Notes under the pieces: generated by a model
Databases searched by the model: none
Seen by the model: only the letters and a program-made list of their open reading frames with translations
What the model was told of the DNA's origin: nothing
Assembly: GCA_033439295.1 (NCBI GenBank)
Contig: JAVTLE010000018.1
Coordinates: forward strand, 372,001-436,000
Direction of reading: 5' to 3'
Source of the DNA: Deuterostichococcus epilithicus
Lineage: Eukaryota; Chlorophyta; Trebouxiophyceae; Prasiolales; Stichococcaceae
DNA: 64,000 nucleotides
Position numbers and translations under genes: made by a program
Shown: one piece after another, positions 47,501-57,639 of the stretch
Layout: each line of letters begins with the position of its first letter
How positions within the stretch are numbered: position 1 is the stretch's first letter

Positions 47501-48260
47501 GTCCCCCAAGTATCGCCTCTGTCTTCATTCTGGTCTACTCCTGCCCTTCTGCCCGGGCCCCTGCCCATTCTGCCCTGTGCCTGGGTAGCTGCTAGTCTCG
47601 GACACCCGTGGTCATTGCCGCCCTTCCGTCTGCACCCCTGCCCACTCCTGCCACGTCCTGGCTGCTACAGGGTGCGAGTTGGCGCAGTGGAGGGCCACCC
47701 CTGCGGCCAGTTCAGCTACCCCACGCTGCATTACGTGCCCGAGGGCGGCCGCATCTTCGTCGCCTACACCGTGCTGTTCCTGCCCGCCACCATGCCGGCC
47801 GACTGCAGAGTAGGTCTTTCAGCCGCAGTGGGGCTTACTGTACTCCCTGCTGCAGCATGCTATGCGCACCTGCTCAAAAGGTGTCTGGCTGGCCACGAGA
47901 GTGGTATTGCCATGCTGCTGTGGGGCGATGCATGACGACCTGGCGTTGCGCAGCTTGTGGCCTCTCGCTTGTCCAACGAGGATGCGCTGTGCCTAATTGT
48001 CATTGTGACACTCTGGCGCTGGCGGCACAGCGGCACTGCAAAGCCGTCCTCAAAACCTGCCATCACCCTCTGCGTCACGCATGGGGATGACTCCAACCAT
48101 CTGGAGCGCGAACCCACTGAGATTCTCTTGCCTCCCGCAGGAGAAGTATGGCAAAGCCAGCAGCAACACGACTGAGGGGCTGCCGCCGAGCGGCATGCGG
48201 CTCTATGCGACGACAAAGGCGCTGCTTGACAGCAGCTTCGACGCGCAGGCTAGCGGGTGA
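41571..48260 (+). CDS. membrane-anchored BNR/Asp-box sialidase-like protein
   Basis: The N-terminal exons give an acidic cytosolic part (LDDLDLEDGP), then a transmembrane helix (LSTFAAVLLVAVLVIGGFGL near 42240) and a long Pro/Thr/Ala stalk (PTPKPTATPTSAPTPAP-type, 42560-42760), so it is a type II membrane protein. The catalytic-like part follows in about ten exons: HTHFHNGTPEVSTV, MAMITLLPNGSLATIMQ, then Asp-boxes SDDAGLSWS, SDDNGETWS, STDGGATWS and SRDGGDTW, with YPTLHYVPEGGRIFVAYT near the end and a stop at 48258-48260. Four S-x-D-x-G-x-(T/S)-W boxes support a six-bladed sialidase-fold propeller (BNR_2 type). Green algae are not known to make sialic acid, so the substrate may be another acidic sugar such as Kdo, or the protein may only bind glycans. 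The true start codon is not located; an upstream exon is likely. Confidence 0.75.
42560..42760 (+). repeat. Pro/Thr/Ala repeat coding the stalk of the sialidase-like protein
   Basis: Imperfect repeats of GCGCCGACG-type units code Ala-Pro-Thr blocks. The same kind of stalk occurs in the FAS1 gene at 16370-16700. The antisense strand is open and reads Gly-Ala-Ala-Val blocks. Confidence 0.75.
43621..44025 (+). repeat. four tandem copies of an exon start in the sialidase-like gene
   Basis: The used exon starts near 43985 and codes VPGEGNEQQALYWQ. Upstream copies lie at 43870 (VPREGNDQQALCLE), 43738 (LGEGGEQQAQ) and near 43621 (more decayed). Offsets are about 115, 132 and 117 bases. Confidence 0.85.
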
Positions 48261-49160
48261 CCCCCGGCGGCCGGGCCCGGCCGAGTCTGGAGTTAGGCAG
48301 GCAGCCAGCAAACTGGATGACAACAAGACATTAATATGCCTCCATGTACAATCAGAACACGGGACATGCTTTGCCGCGGCGGCCACGGCTCGAAGCCTCT
48401 GGTTGCGCTGGGAGGCCTGCTGTCTTGTGTGATGACTGCCAGTGGCAACGAATAGTGCAACCTTGTAAACATTTAGTAGGAGATCGAAGGTGCCCAACGG
48501 CAGAGCTTCTGTCAATTGGCAGCACCAGACTCTCTCGGGATGAGGCCAATAGGGCACGCACGCAGCGAGTTGAACGTTGGCGCATGTCAGGCACCAACGG
48601 AGAACCCATCCATCGGCGGCATCATGTCAGGCTGCATCAGCGACATCGTAGCATTAGGCTGCACCATGTCAGGTTCCATGAAAGGCATCAACCCAAGCTT
48701 CACTGGTGGCATCATGTCGGGCGCCTTCGGACATTCCAGAGACGTGCTATGCGTACGGCCACCCGCTGCACCTGCAGGGCCGACTGCGGCCCAGCCTGGG
48801 CCACGCTGCGGTCTGGCACATCCGGGACGGGACGCGGCGGGCCGCCAGCCTGCGCCCATGTTCCATGGCAGACCGTTCCGTCCCCCGCTGACTGCACATG
48901 AGCCAGACGTCCATCGTGCCGCCATGCGGCTGCCTGCGGCTGCTGCTGCTGTGCGATTTCTTGCTACACCAGCGGCTGCCGCTGCTGCTGCTCTGCCGCC
49001 ATAGCTGTGTGGCCGCCCACAGCTCGACCTCGATGGCGGCTGGTGGCACCTTTCGTCGATTGGAATCTTGACGGTAAATTACAGTATATATAGGTCCGCT
49101 TTGCTCACACGACGTCCGCCACCTCCACAGAGGCTCCAGGGGCAGAGGATTTTCGATGCT

Positions 49161-49234
49161 GGGCATGTAGCGCAGTGGATTAGCGCATCAGACTTCGGAT
49201 CTGAGGGTCGTCGGTTCGATCCCGACCTTGCTCA
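49161..49234 (+). tRNA. tRNA-Arg (anticodon TCG)
   Basis: A 74-base cloverleaf without an intron. The D-stem is GCGC/GCGC, the anticodon stem TCAGA/TCTGA has the loop CTTCGGA (anticodon TCG, reads CGA), and the T-stem GTCGG/CCGAC has the loop TTCGATC. The acceptor stem pairs at six of seven positions, with one G-T pair and one T-T mismatch; the discriminator base is A. Internal A and B boxes are intact. The 3' end from the T-loop on is duplicated just downstream. Confidence 0.9.
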
Positions 49235-49583
49235 CGACTTTTGTCATCTGCAGACCACGTAGCTCAATGGATTCGGGTGCTAGCAAGATGGCCGATTGCA
49301 ACGCTCCCCATGCACCGCTCGTGTGCTACATGCCATGTATATGAATGGCTGGCGATGCTGCACAGAACGCAGCACCTGAATGGCAGACAGCCGGCGAAGC
49401 GGCTTCGATCCCGACCTTGCTCACGACTTTTGTCATCTGCAGACCACGTAGCTCAATGGATTCAGGTGCTAGCAAGATGGCCGATTGCAACGCTCCCCAT
49501 GCACCGCTCGTGTGCTACATGCCATGTATATGAATGGCTGGCGATGCTGCACAGAACGCAGCACCTGAATGGCAGACAGCCGC
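49215..49583 (+). repeat. 189-bp tandem duplication that carries the tRNA 3' end
   Basis: Copy 1 is 49215-49403 and copy 2 is 49404 to about 49583, almost identical (one visible change near 49280/49469). Each starts inside the tRNA T-loop (TTCGATCCCGACCTTGCTC) and includes a GTAGCTCAATGG string like a tRNA D-arm. Only copy 1 is joined to a complete tRNA. Confidence 0.95.
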
Positions 49584-50256
49584 TTCGCCGCCGCCAGCTA
49601 GCAAAGATTGTGGACATGCAGATCGAGCTGATGCATTGAACTGAGGAGTACCTTGGAGAAGTGTTGTGTCACGATCTGAAGGCGCAAGGCGCAATGAATA
49701 TGATGAATAGCTTCCAAACTGCTTTCAATCGCAAGTCAGATGCCAAAGCGTTATGCCATTGGTAGTTGAAAACTGTTTCAAAGGCCAACGTTTGACACCT
49801 TGTGTGTGTGAGCCAGGCTCGTGAACTCGAAACAAGGCCTGGCACACACACTTGCATGTGTACCGGCTGTGCATGACGCTCAAGCTCCAAGTGGCAAGGA
49901 ACCCGACGGCAGGGATCATGCCCAGCACGCTGACCGGCGCACACGATTTGCCCTTGTCCCGGGCTTACCCACAGCCGCAGCAACCCCAACAGGCAGGCCC
50001 CAGGCCGGGCGCGACAAGAGGCCGTGCCGCGCTGCCTCCTCGCGCCACCAGCGGCTGGCCGGGTCGGCGGCCCGTCGGCGGCCCGCTGTCGCGGNCACCG
50101 CNCCATGCCAGCTCCCCGCGGCAGCCGCCGCCAGGAGCGGCGCCGCCTGCCGGCCGGCCAGCCCACGGCCCCACCGCCGCGGCTCGTTTGCGAGGCCGCA
50201 GGCGCCCAGCCGTCACGCCACCCGCCGCCGCCGCAGCCTCCGGCGACCCCCCGAAT
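49584..50256. other. spacer between the tRNA repeat and ClpR1, with two ambiguous bases
   Basis: No coding exon is recognised. The part at 49950-50250 is very GC-rich, and positions 50095 and 50102 are N, so the sequence there is less reliable. Confidence 0.5.
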
Positions 50257-52449
50257 TCACGCAAACTTGCTGGACTCGCGGATGGCGGTGCGCATGTCGG
50301 CCTCGTTGGCCTCTAGCACGCGGTCGATGAGGTTATACTCCACGGCAGCGTGCGGGTCGAAGTACTTGGGCCGCAGGATGTCCTTCGCGATCTTCTCCGG
50401 CTCATGCTCCGTGTGCTTCGACAGCAGGTCCACCTTCGAAGAGAACAGGCGCAGGATGAGTGTCACAGACGAGCGCTTGATGCAAGCACAATTGCGAATG
50501 ATGTTGTGGATGTCAGCATGCACACGTCGAGTGGGCAACAGACACGGTGATGGTATGGGGACGCGGCTGCCTAGACATGCCGAAAGTTGCCGAGAGGCTT
50601 TGCAACCGCCCTGTTTGCCTGTTGCAGACGTCAAGAGGCAGCCAGGGCAACTGGACCTCCGGAGCTGTTGGGCAAACAGGGCGGCAGGCAGATGCGGCTG
50701 GGCAGCTGCACAAAGGGCGCACGATGTTGGCATTGGTCTTGCGGATCTCGTTGCGGTAGATGTCGATGTCGGACGCCTGCATCTGCTGGAAGCGCTGGAT
50801 GGGCTGCCGGATCATGATGGTGGCGCTCGGCAGCGCCGCCCGCTTGCCCTGCACCGAACCAGTGCCCAGGAGTTGCGATGTTGAGCAAGGCTCCTGCCAC
50901 GATTATAAGCAGTTCCAGTGCAAATCGGCAGCCAAACTGGAGCACAGGCTGCAAACTTGCTGTTGAATGCGAGACGCTGGCACTTGCTGGCATCTGCAGG
51001 CTGCCATACCGTCAAACCCAGCAGCTAGAGACTGCTCCCCCTTCCCCAACCTGTCACCTGCCTGGATATTGGCACATGACGCAAGCCATGCCACAGGCAA
51101 AGCATAACAGCGCACGGCTGGGCATTGGGGCCGCAGCAGCTCCTGTCTGGGAGTCAGATACAGCCCACCTTCTCGCCAGCGGCCAGCAGCATGGCGGCCT
51201 CGCCGTAGGCAGAGCCGACGCAGACGGTGCCGACCGGCGGCTTCACGTAGCGCATGGTGTCGTAGATCGCAAAGGCCTCCGCCTCGAAGCCCAGCTTGTC
51301 CGCGCCTTTCTGCAGGTGGGAGCATTTGAGAAGCGTGATTGAGATGCTAAATATGTACACGTTTCAGCTGCAGGCGGGCCGGCATGTCGCCTGCTGGAGG
51401 GGAGGGAACGGGCAGCGGCCCGATGGCAAACGGCCCAACGGTACTAATGCCAGGTGGGAGAAACGGCAGAATGCATGGCCGTAGCTATGCGTGAGCGCAC
51501 GAATTGCGCCGCGCACCAAGCAAGAACCCAGCATGGTGCGCACGGCATCTGCAACAATGATCATGGTCCGTGCAAGCGGACGAACGGGACCTTGCCTGCA
51601 CGCCGGTGGAGTTGATGTACAGGTAGATGGGGCGCTTGGGGTCGTCGAACTGGAGGTACATGAACTCCGCTAGCAGCAACTCTGTGACCGCTGGCACCAG
51701 GCTCATGCCCTGCAGCGAAATGCACAGGACTCACGGCACACGGCTTGCATCGCTTGCATGGGCCAGACAGGAGGGGGAGGACGGACTGCGATCGCAGGCG
51801 CTGCGGCCTGTCGAGCCTGAGAGCGCATGACTGCACGGCCTCATCAGCTGGCCGTTCAGAGGCACTCCCAGGCATGCCGCAAGGCACCGCGTCGGCCGTT
51901 TGCAGACAGGTTTGCATCAACCTGTTGCTATTTGCAGCACGACTCATACGTGATGCGTCAGCCTCACCAGGTAGACGATGCGCTCCTTGAACAGGAAGGA
52001 GGGCAGGTCCGGCGGCGTTTGGTCCGTGGCGTCACCCGCCAGCATGGGGATGACCTGCAGTGGTGCAGCACGTTTACATGACATCGAACACAATCCTGCC
52101 ATCAGGGTGGACCTTGCAGCATGCAGCCACAATGTTGCGCAAAGTGGCCGCAGCACATGATCATCTACATGCCAGGTTGTCTGCGCGTGCGCATGCGCAT
52201 CCACGCAACAGCCGCAGTGCGTACACTCACCGCCTGCACATCTAGTCGCCTGTAGCTGCTAGCAGCGGCTGCTGTTCGTCGCCTGCTGATGCACTGCATC
52301 GGCAGCCTGGCGCTGCCGCTGCAGAAGGTCGCCTGGCTGCTGTGCAGGTAGCGAATGCTGCCACTGGTGGTGGGGCTGCTGCGGTGATTATGCATCGCGC
52401 ATTGCCGCTGCGTGCAGCCGCTCTGCATATGTGCCTGCAGCGCTGCCAT
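50257..52449 (-). CDS. CLPR1: plastid Clp protease non-catalytic subunit, ClpR1-like
   Basis: Exon 1 from the ATG at 52449 codes a Ser/Arg/Ala-rich plastid transit peptide. Later exons give DLPSFLFKERIVYL, MSLVPAVTELLLAEFMYLQF, RPIYLYINSTG, FAIYDTMRYVKPPVGTVCVG, SAYGEAAMLLAAGEK, LPSATIMIRQPIQRF, SDIDIYRNEIRKTNANIV and KYFDPHAAVEYNLIDRVLEA, stopping at 50257. ClpP has a Ser in G-x-A-A-S-M-G; here the site is G-S-A-Y-G-E-A, so the Ser is Gly. The His of MIHQP is Arg (MIRQP), and the Asp position in the RDxFMS region is also changed. The loss of all three catalytic residues and the A-(W/Y)-G-E-A motif point to the ClpR1 branch, a structural subunit of the stromal Clp core. The core is intact in length, so this is a normal ClpR rather than a decayed ClpP. 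Confidence 0.85.
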
Positions 52450-52577
52450 GATGAGGAATCGGCGACAGCCAGCAGCTGAATGTCGTGCACCTGTCTCAAA
52501 GCTTTTGGCAGTGAATTTCGGAAATTGGTGAGCGCCGGGAGAGAGATGTGCCACGCGCAGCGCAGGTCGTGGGACAA

Positions 52578-53440
52578 TCAGCCGGCTATGTCCCACGCTG
52601 TAGTTGCTGCAGGATTCACTACGCTGCGCTCCGGCATGACTTGTCTAGGCCTCATCACCGTCGGGGGACTTTTTGCAGAAAAGAAGCGCGTATTCTGTCG
52701 ATTCCCTGAACTCCGCCAAGCAAACCGCCCAGCAAACTCACAACACAGTGTCCTCGCACTTACACACGATGGAGAGTGTCTCCGACATTTGCAAGCGGGT
52801 AAATGTACTCCAGCGGGGTTGATCACATCGACACGCATGCAGCGAAAGAAGCCCAGCCAAGCGGGGTCGGGCCGGAAAAGGTACTGCAAGGGCAGCGGCC
52901 ACCAGAAATCGATGTCTACAATCGTCTTTGCACCAACTGCGGCAGCGTACCACCGGGTGTTGGCCTTTTAGTTTGATCACCTTCGGTGATTCAAACTTAT
53001 GCACTCAAGTTTTCCGCCTGGCCGTAGTAAACCCTAAGAGTCGTCGACGGGAAACCTCTTACGCCTGCTGCCGGTGTCAGTATCCGTCTTCAGGTCTTCC
53101 GTGGTCTGTCAGCTGTTCCTTGGGCCAGTCTGCAGACCTTGCGAGAGGCAGGCGCCTCGCGCCGCGGCCGGTCGTGCGAACGGCACCCCGGCAGCCGGCG
53201 TTGTAAGATTTGGCGAGTTGATGTAAGAATCGTTTCCGCGCCCTTAGTACGATTTTCCATAGAACGGGGGATGATTCTGGTCCTAACTCCTCTGGTCCTT
53301 TAACGAGGGAAATATTCGTGAATGCCAGACGCAGACTGTGATTTGGAAGCTTTCGGGCTGCAGAGCGGTCCGCTGGCAGGTTGCACGGCTGCTGGAGCTG
53401 GCAGCCGCTGCGCGCTGCGGCAGGTTGCAAAAGGGGCGTT
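52578..53440 (-). other. possible exons of an unidentified minus-strand gene
   Basis: Minus-strand segments near 52935-52790 (DFWWPLPLQYLFRPDPAW, then FFRCMRVDVINPAGVHL) and 53365-53160 (FTNISLVKGPEELGPESSP, then VLRARKRFLHQLAKSY) have coding-like composition. No family is recognised and splice borders are uncertain. They may be the 3' exons of the gene seen at 54719-55391. Confidence 0.3.
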
Positions 53441-54718
53441 CCGAAAGGATCAACGACGGGGGAAAATTTTGGACTTTTGAATCCCTAGCCATCCGGCCGG
53501 CTGTGCATGGCCGGGGATGCTTGGCAGCCGAGCTGGAAACCGCGCCTGCTTGTTTCAGCAGATGTCAGAAATGCTTCTGCAGTGATATGCGAGTTGTTTC
53601 GGCGTGGAAATCTCACGTCGCGCCGACTCTCATGCACATTTCATGAAATATTCATTCACCCTGAGCCGTGATTGTCCTGGAGCGTGCTGATTTGCTATCT
53701 GTATGAGTCCTGCGATCGTAATAGCACGAGCATGCCATGCCAGCTGCTGCATGCTGCGATGTGTCATGCTGTAGCCGTTTTTGCTACAGGGTGCTGCCCG
53801 GTGCTGGCATTCCTCGGCCGCCCTGATTAGCGACCTGGCTACTCCCTTTCGACTGGCCCCTTTCGAGCACGCTGATCAAACTCGCGTCTCGCCCCCGGCG
53901 AACGCCCATTGTTTTCAATTGGCCATTGCGCAAGCAGCTGGAATGTAGGACAGATTTGGGGTGAATCTGAGGCAGAAGGCCCAGCAAGCCTTTACAAGCA
54001 TCGTGCGGCGCGGCACTGCAGCGTGTGGACGTCGTGGCTTCGGGTTGGCGCTCTAGGTGCAGAGGTGAGGTGGGATGCACCTCATCGCTGGTTTCAGGAG
54101 TCCTTGTTCGTTCATTCGTCTGCAGCCTCACACAAGACACATGTTGAACGGAGAAACAGTATTAAGATATACTTAATTCCCTCCACTCGTACATGTCCGC
54201 TGCCAGCTCCAAAATAAGTATGCCTTGATGTGAGCTCAAATTCGGAAGGTACAGGTAGCCATCTCTGAATGGAGAAACGACCATCCTCATCCCCATCCCC
54301 GAGCGTGATCATCGCCTCTTCTAGGCAATTGCCTCTTCTAGGCTGCTCTGGTCGTCGAGGGGTTCGTCCTTTGCCTCAACTGGGCAAATGCAGCAGCACG
54401 AGTAGAGAGTCCCATATGGTAGGTGGGCACACAAGACCAAGTGGGCCGCACAAACCCCCATTCTTGCACCCAAGACTCTGAAACAGAGCGTCTGCGCCCC
54501 ATTGGCGCAGACGCTCTGTGTGCGCCGAGTATTCGCCCTGCAGAACGCGTGTGCACGAGTATTTCGTTGGGGCAAATGAATCATGTTCTTTTCGTAGCCA
54601 AGCCAATCTCTTGCATTTGCATATGCGACGGGACCGCATCTATGTGAGTTGATGTTTTGTGGAGACCATGTAGAAACACTCAGCAGTCAGCAGGCTGAAA
54701 TTCCCGAGAGGTACGCAC
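53441..54718. other. unresolved stretch, one hairpin, no established gene
   Basis: AT-richer than its surroundings. A minus-strand segment near 54310-54190 (SIQRWLPVPSEFELTSRH) could be an exon. Otherwise I see only the inverted repeat at 54483-54519. Confidence 0.3.
54483..54519. repeat. perfect 16-bp hairpin with a 5-base loop
   Basis: ACAGAGCGTCTGCGCC at 54483-54498 is followed after CCATT by its exact reverse complement at 54504-54519. It is a strong stem-loop of unknown role. Confidence 0.9.
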
Positions 54719-55391
54719 CAGCCTGGCCGAGGCCTCCACGGCCTGCTCCTGGTCAAATATGTTGACGGTCACCACTTGTTGGGTACTTTGCTGGCCCTGG
54801 CACGAGGCAAAACAACATTATCAGTCTAAAGTACTTGCCCTTGCTGCCCCGCCTGGACGCCTTAAGATGCGACTACGGGTCAAAGCGCCAAAACCTCGTT
54901 GGCAAGCGCAACATGATGTGAAGTAGAGTGTGGCGCCATGTGGCAGGTGCTCGGCGCTCATGTCACTGAGCAGGCGGCGGAGCAGAGCACTCCTTGCAGA
55001 TCAGCATAAAGGCCCTAAGAACAGCATGGGCTTGTTGAAGGGCATAATGTCAGCTGCCACTCGACTCTAATTGGCAATAACACAGCTGCTCTGCTCGAGC
55101 AAGTTTGTGCGCTGCGCTCCTCTGCCGTGCCAGCTAGACCATCATGCGAGCACCATATGCCCTATCATGAGACGCCGCCCCAGCTCAGCAGGCTGCAGGA
55201 ACAAGCAGCTGGATGTGTGATCGTGCAGGTTCACCTGAATGGGCTTGTTGCTCTTCAGCTGGTAGAGGCGCCAGCGCTGCCGCAAGTTGTCCGCCTCCTG
55301 CAGCTCTGTGCGCAGCTTCACCGTATCAATCACCTTGCCACCCTCTGTCGCCAGCTTACCGGGCTGCACATCCAACTCCAGCCTTGGCATC
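54719..55391 (-). CDS. two joined exons of an unidentified gene
   Basis: The exon 55391-55235 begins after a CTGCAG acceptor, reads MPRLELDVQPGKLATEGGKV then IDTVKLRTELQEADNLRQRW, and ends KSNKPIQ at a GTGAAC donor. The exon 54790-54719 reads QSTQQVVTVNIFDQEQAVEA and ends at a GTGCGT donor. Both borders are phase 0 and the frame continues, so this is a genuine spliced gene. It is charged and probably helical. No family is recognised. Neighbouring minus-strand segments at 55950-55860 and 57282-57033 may be its upstream exons. Confidence 0.5.
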
Positions 55392-55710
55392 TGCAGCAGA
55401 CACACTTTGCAACGGTCACGGACCATTCCACGACAAACGGTTCGCAAGTATGCAAGATGGTATCTGAAGTATGCTGTTGCTTCCTACCGCTACAACAGTG
55501 CAAGCTATGGCTTCGGCTTCGGAGCCTTCCGGCACAGAGACTGTGCAGCTTCTTACACCTGTAGCTGGCACTTGCAGCGACTGTCATTGCCAATGGGCTG
55601 GCACACATGCCTCCTACCTGCTCCGGCGCTCGCAGCCGCTTCAAAGGCCAACAGAATGCACACTGTCAAGCTGTGTGCAGCCGACAATACTCTTAAACGC
55701 CTTGCTGCGG

Positions 55711-55711
<1 letters not shown>

Positions 55712-55751
<40 letters not shown>

Positions 55752-55765
55752 GGCGGCGGCGGCGG
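55712..55765 (+). repeat. CTG(13)-CGG(5) trinucleotide microsatellite
   Basis: Thirteen CTG units are followed by five CGG units. On the minus strand this would read Pro/Gln runs. It probably lies in an intron of the unidentified minus-strand gene. Confidence 0.9.
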
Positions 55766-55859
55766 CGCAGCGGCACTACAGGTTTTTCCAGGACACAAGT
55801 CCCTGGTGTCGGGGCTGGCGAAAGCTTGTGCTGATTGAGCACCAAAACCTCTGGAAAGA

Positions 55860-56580
55860 CATCTTCCAGAGAATTTACCTCCGGAGCCGGCTCGTCCTGC
55901 AGCGACTGCTGCTCCAGCAGCGTCCCATTTGGCTGTGCCGCACCGAGCGCCTGATTGAAGCGCCTGCGCCTGCAGGGCGGTGAACAGCAACAGGATTTAT
56001 CCTGTGGGTCATGGCAGCAACCCTGAACCTGTCTTGGCACCTCTGCGACGGGCAAGAAATGGTCCCATTGCATCAATGAGGAAGGCGCGTGTTCAGGCCG
56101 AGGAAGCACTGGCTTCATTCTATGTGGCAGGGCTAGCACTGTTGACTAGAGGGCAAGATTGGCACACAAATTCGGGCTGATGCCAGCTCAGTGGCGTCCA
56201 ATAATCACACGGGCAGCAGACTATACGGTCTTCTCCAGCCAGGAGACCTAGGCTAAATGCAACTCCAAGTATGGTTCTCAATGGCCCCACAGCACGCAAG
56301 AACATAAAGATTCCTGTGTCATTTTGCAGTATAGAATGGATTCAGCACATGCTGTCAGCATTTCGTAACATCTCTGCGACGTGCTGCCGAGCATCGCGCA
56401 CCACTTATCGAGCTTTCAATCATCCGGCTGTTGCAGCGAATCTGCCCTCCAGTTGGTGCCGCAGTAGAGCGGCGGCAGCGGCGCGTCCTGCGCTCCGGGC
56501 TCCGCATCATGCCCTCCTCCCTGCCGCCACCATGGCGGCGCTCCAACCTCCTTCGAACCTGCGGAAGCCAGCCTAGACGG
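55860..56580 (-). other. possible exons of an unidentified minus-strand gene
   Basis: Two minus-strand segments look coding: near 56575-56440 (EVGAPPWWRQGGGHDAEPG then LPPLYCGTNWRADSLQQ) and near 55950-55860 (TLLEQQSLQDEPAPEVNSLE). No family or firm splice sites. Confidence 0.3.
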
Positions 56581-57032
56581 ACCCTTGAGAACAGGTGCCG
56601 AGTGCCATTGTGCCTGCAGCCCTCGCGCCTGGGGCTATTGTCATGCTGCATGCGAGGGGCGCATCACGTCGCATTAGGCAACGCTATAATTGACAGAGCC
56701 GGTCACTGATGCGCTATTGGCAGCTGCAATGATTCGTAAACAGCCATCTTCGTGATAAGTGCGCCTGCTGTACTCAGACTCATGAATCTGAGGTCCTGCT
56801 GCCTATGCAAACAAGCGCGAGAAGCAACTGCAGCCATTTGTCTGAATTCTCGCCTGGCAAAGATCGAGCTCATGAAGAATCATCGCACAGTTTCGGTTGG
56901 ACATTGGCTCAGTCCCTCTTAGCAATCTTGTTGTCGACCCCGCATGGCACTTGCTGGGTGTCTCAGAGCGCTGCGAATAGGCTTTGCAGCGTCCTAGATG
57001 GGGGACAATCGATCCGGCGAGGGCGCCATACC

Positions 57033-57282
57033 CGGAGGGCAGCTCTCCGAGAGCCATCCACTTGTTCAGCTCGTCGAACTCCTTGCCGCCGTAAGGAACG
57101 CAGAGAATGACCTTCAGCACTGCCAGGCGCAGCATCCAGCGGTCTTTCCAGCAGTCCAAATTGGGTTCCAGCGCCAGCAAATCGGGCAGAGTAGGTACTC
57201 CGGTCCGCTGCAGGTAATGCCACGCACGTTGCACAAATTTGCTGTCCTGCATCGACCTCAGCGCAACGATCGCGCTCGCAAT
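57033..57282 (-). CDS. exon of an unidentified gene
   Basis: The exon runs from a TTCAG acceptor at 57285-57283 to a GTATGG donor at 57032. It reads ASAIVALRSMQDSKFVQRAW, YLQRTGVPTLPDLLALEPNL and WKDRWMLRLAVLKVILCVPY, an all-helical looking segment. I do not recognise the family. It lies head-to-head with OLA1 (start 57640), leaving about 360 bases for promoters and any first exon. Confidence 0.45.
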
Positions 57283-57639
57283 CTGAAGCGTCAACTTGAC
57301 CCCAGTTGTGCTCACAAACACGCAACAAGAGAGTCACCCTTATAATCAGATGGAAAACCTGCATCTCTCAGCGGAGTGTCAAACTTGTCTGTCAGCAAAC
57401 GGGTGTTGGCTGTTGGGAATCCTGTCGCTTAATTCACGGCCGACGCCCTTTCAGGCGCAGACGGCGTTAAACATTCAACATTGAACAGGATCACCTTATT
57501 GAGCGATCTCTCGCAGTAATCTACTTCATCAGACTTCCTTGCTTTTGCATGTCGCTGCAGCTTCGCTGGTGAACTCTCGAGGCGGCTGCTGAGCACTGGC
57601 TGGCGCAAAAGCAATCTCGCAGACGCCGGCAGGTGCACC

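Noticed and set aside
49250-49290. second tRNA suggested by GTAGCTCAATGG
   Set aside because: The D-arm-like string has no matching anticodon arm or T-arm at the right distance, and it is simply repeated in the 189-bp duplication.
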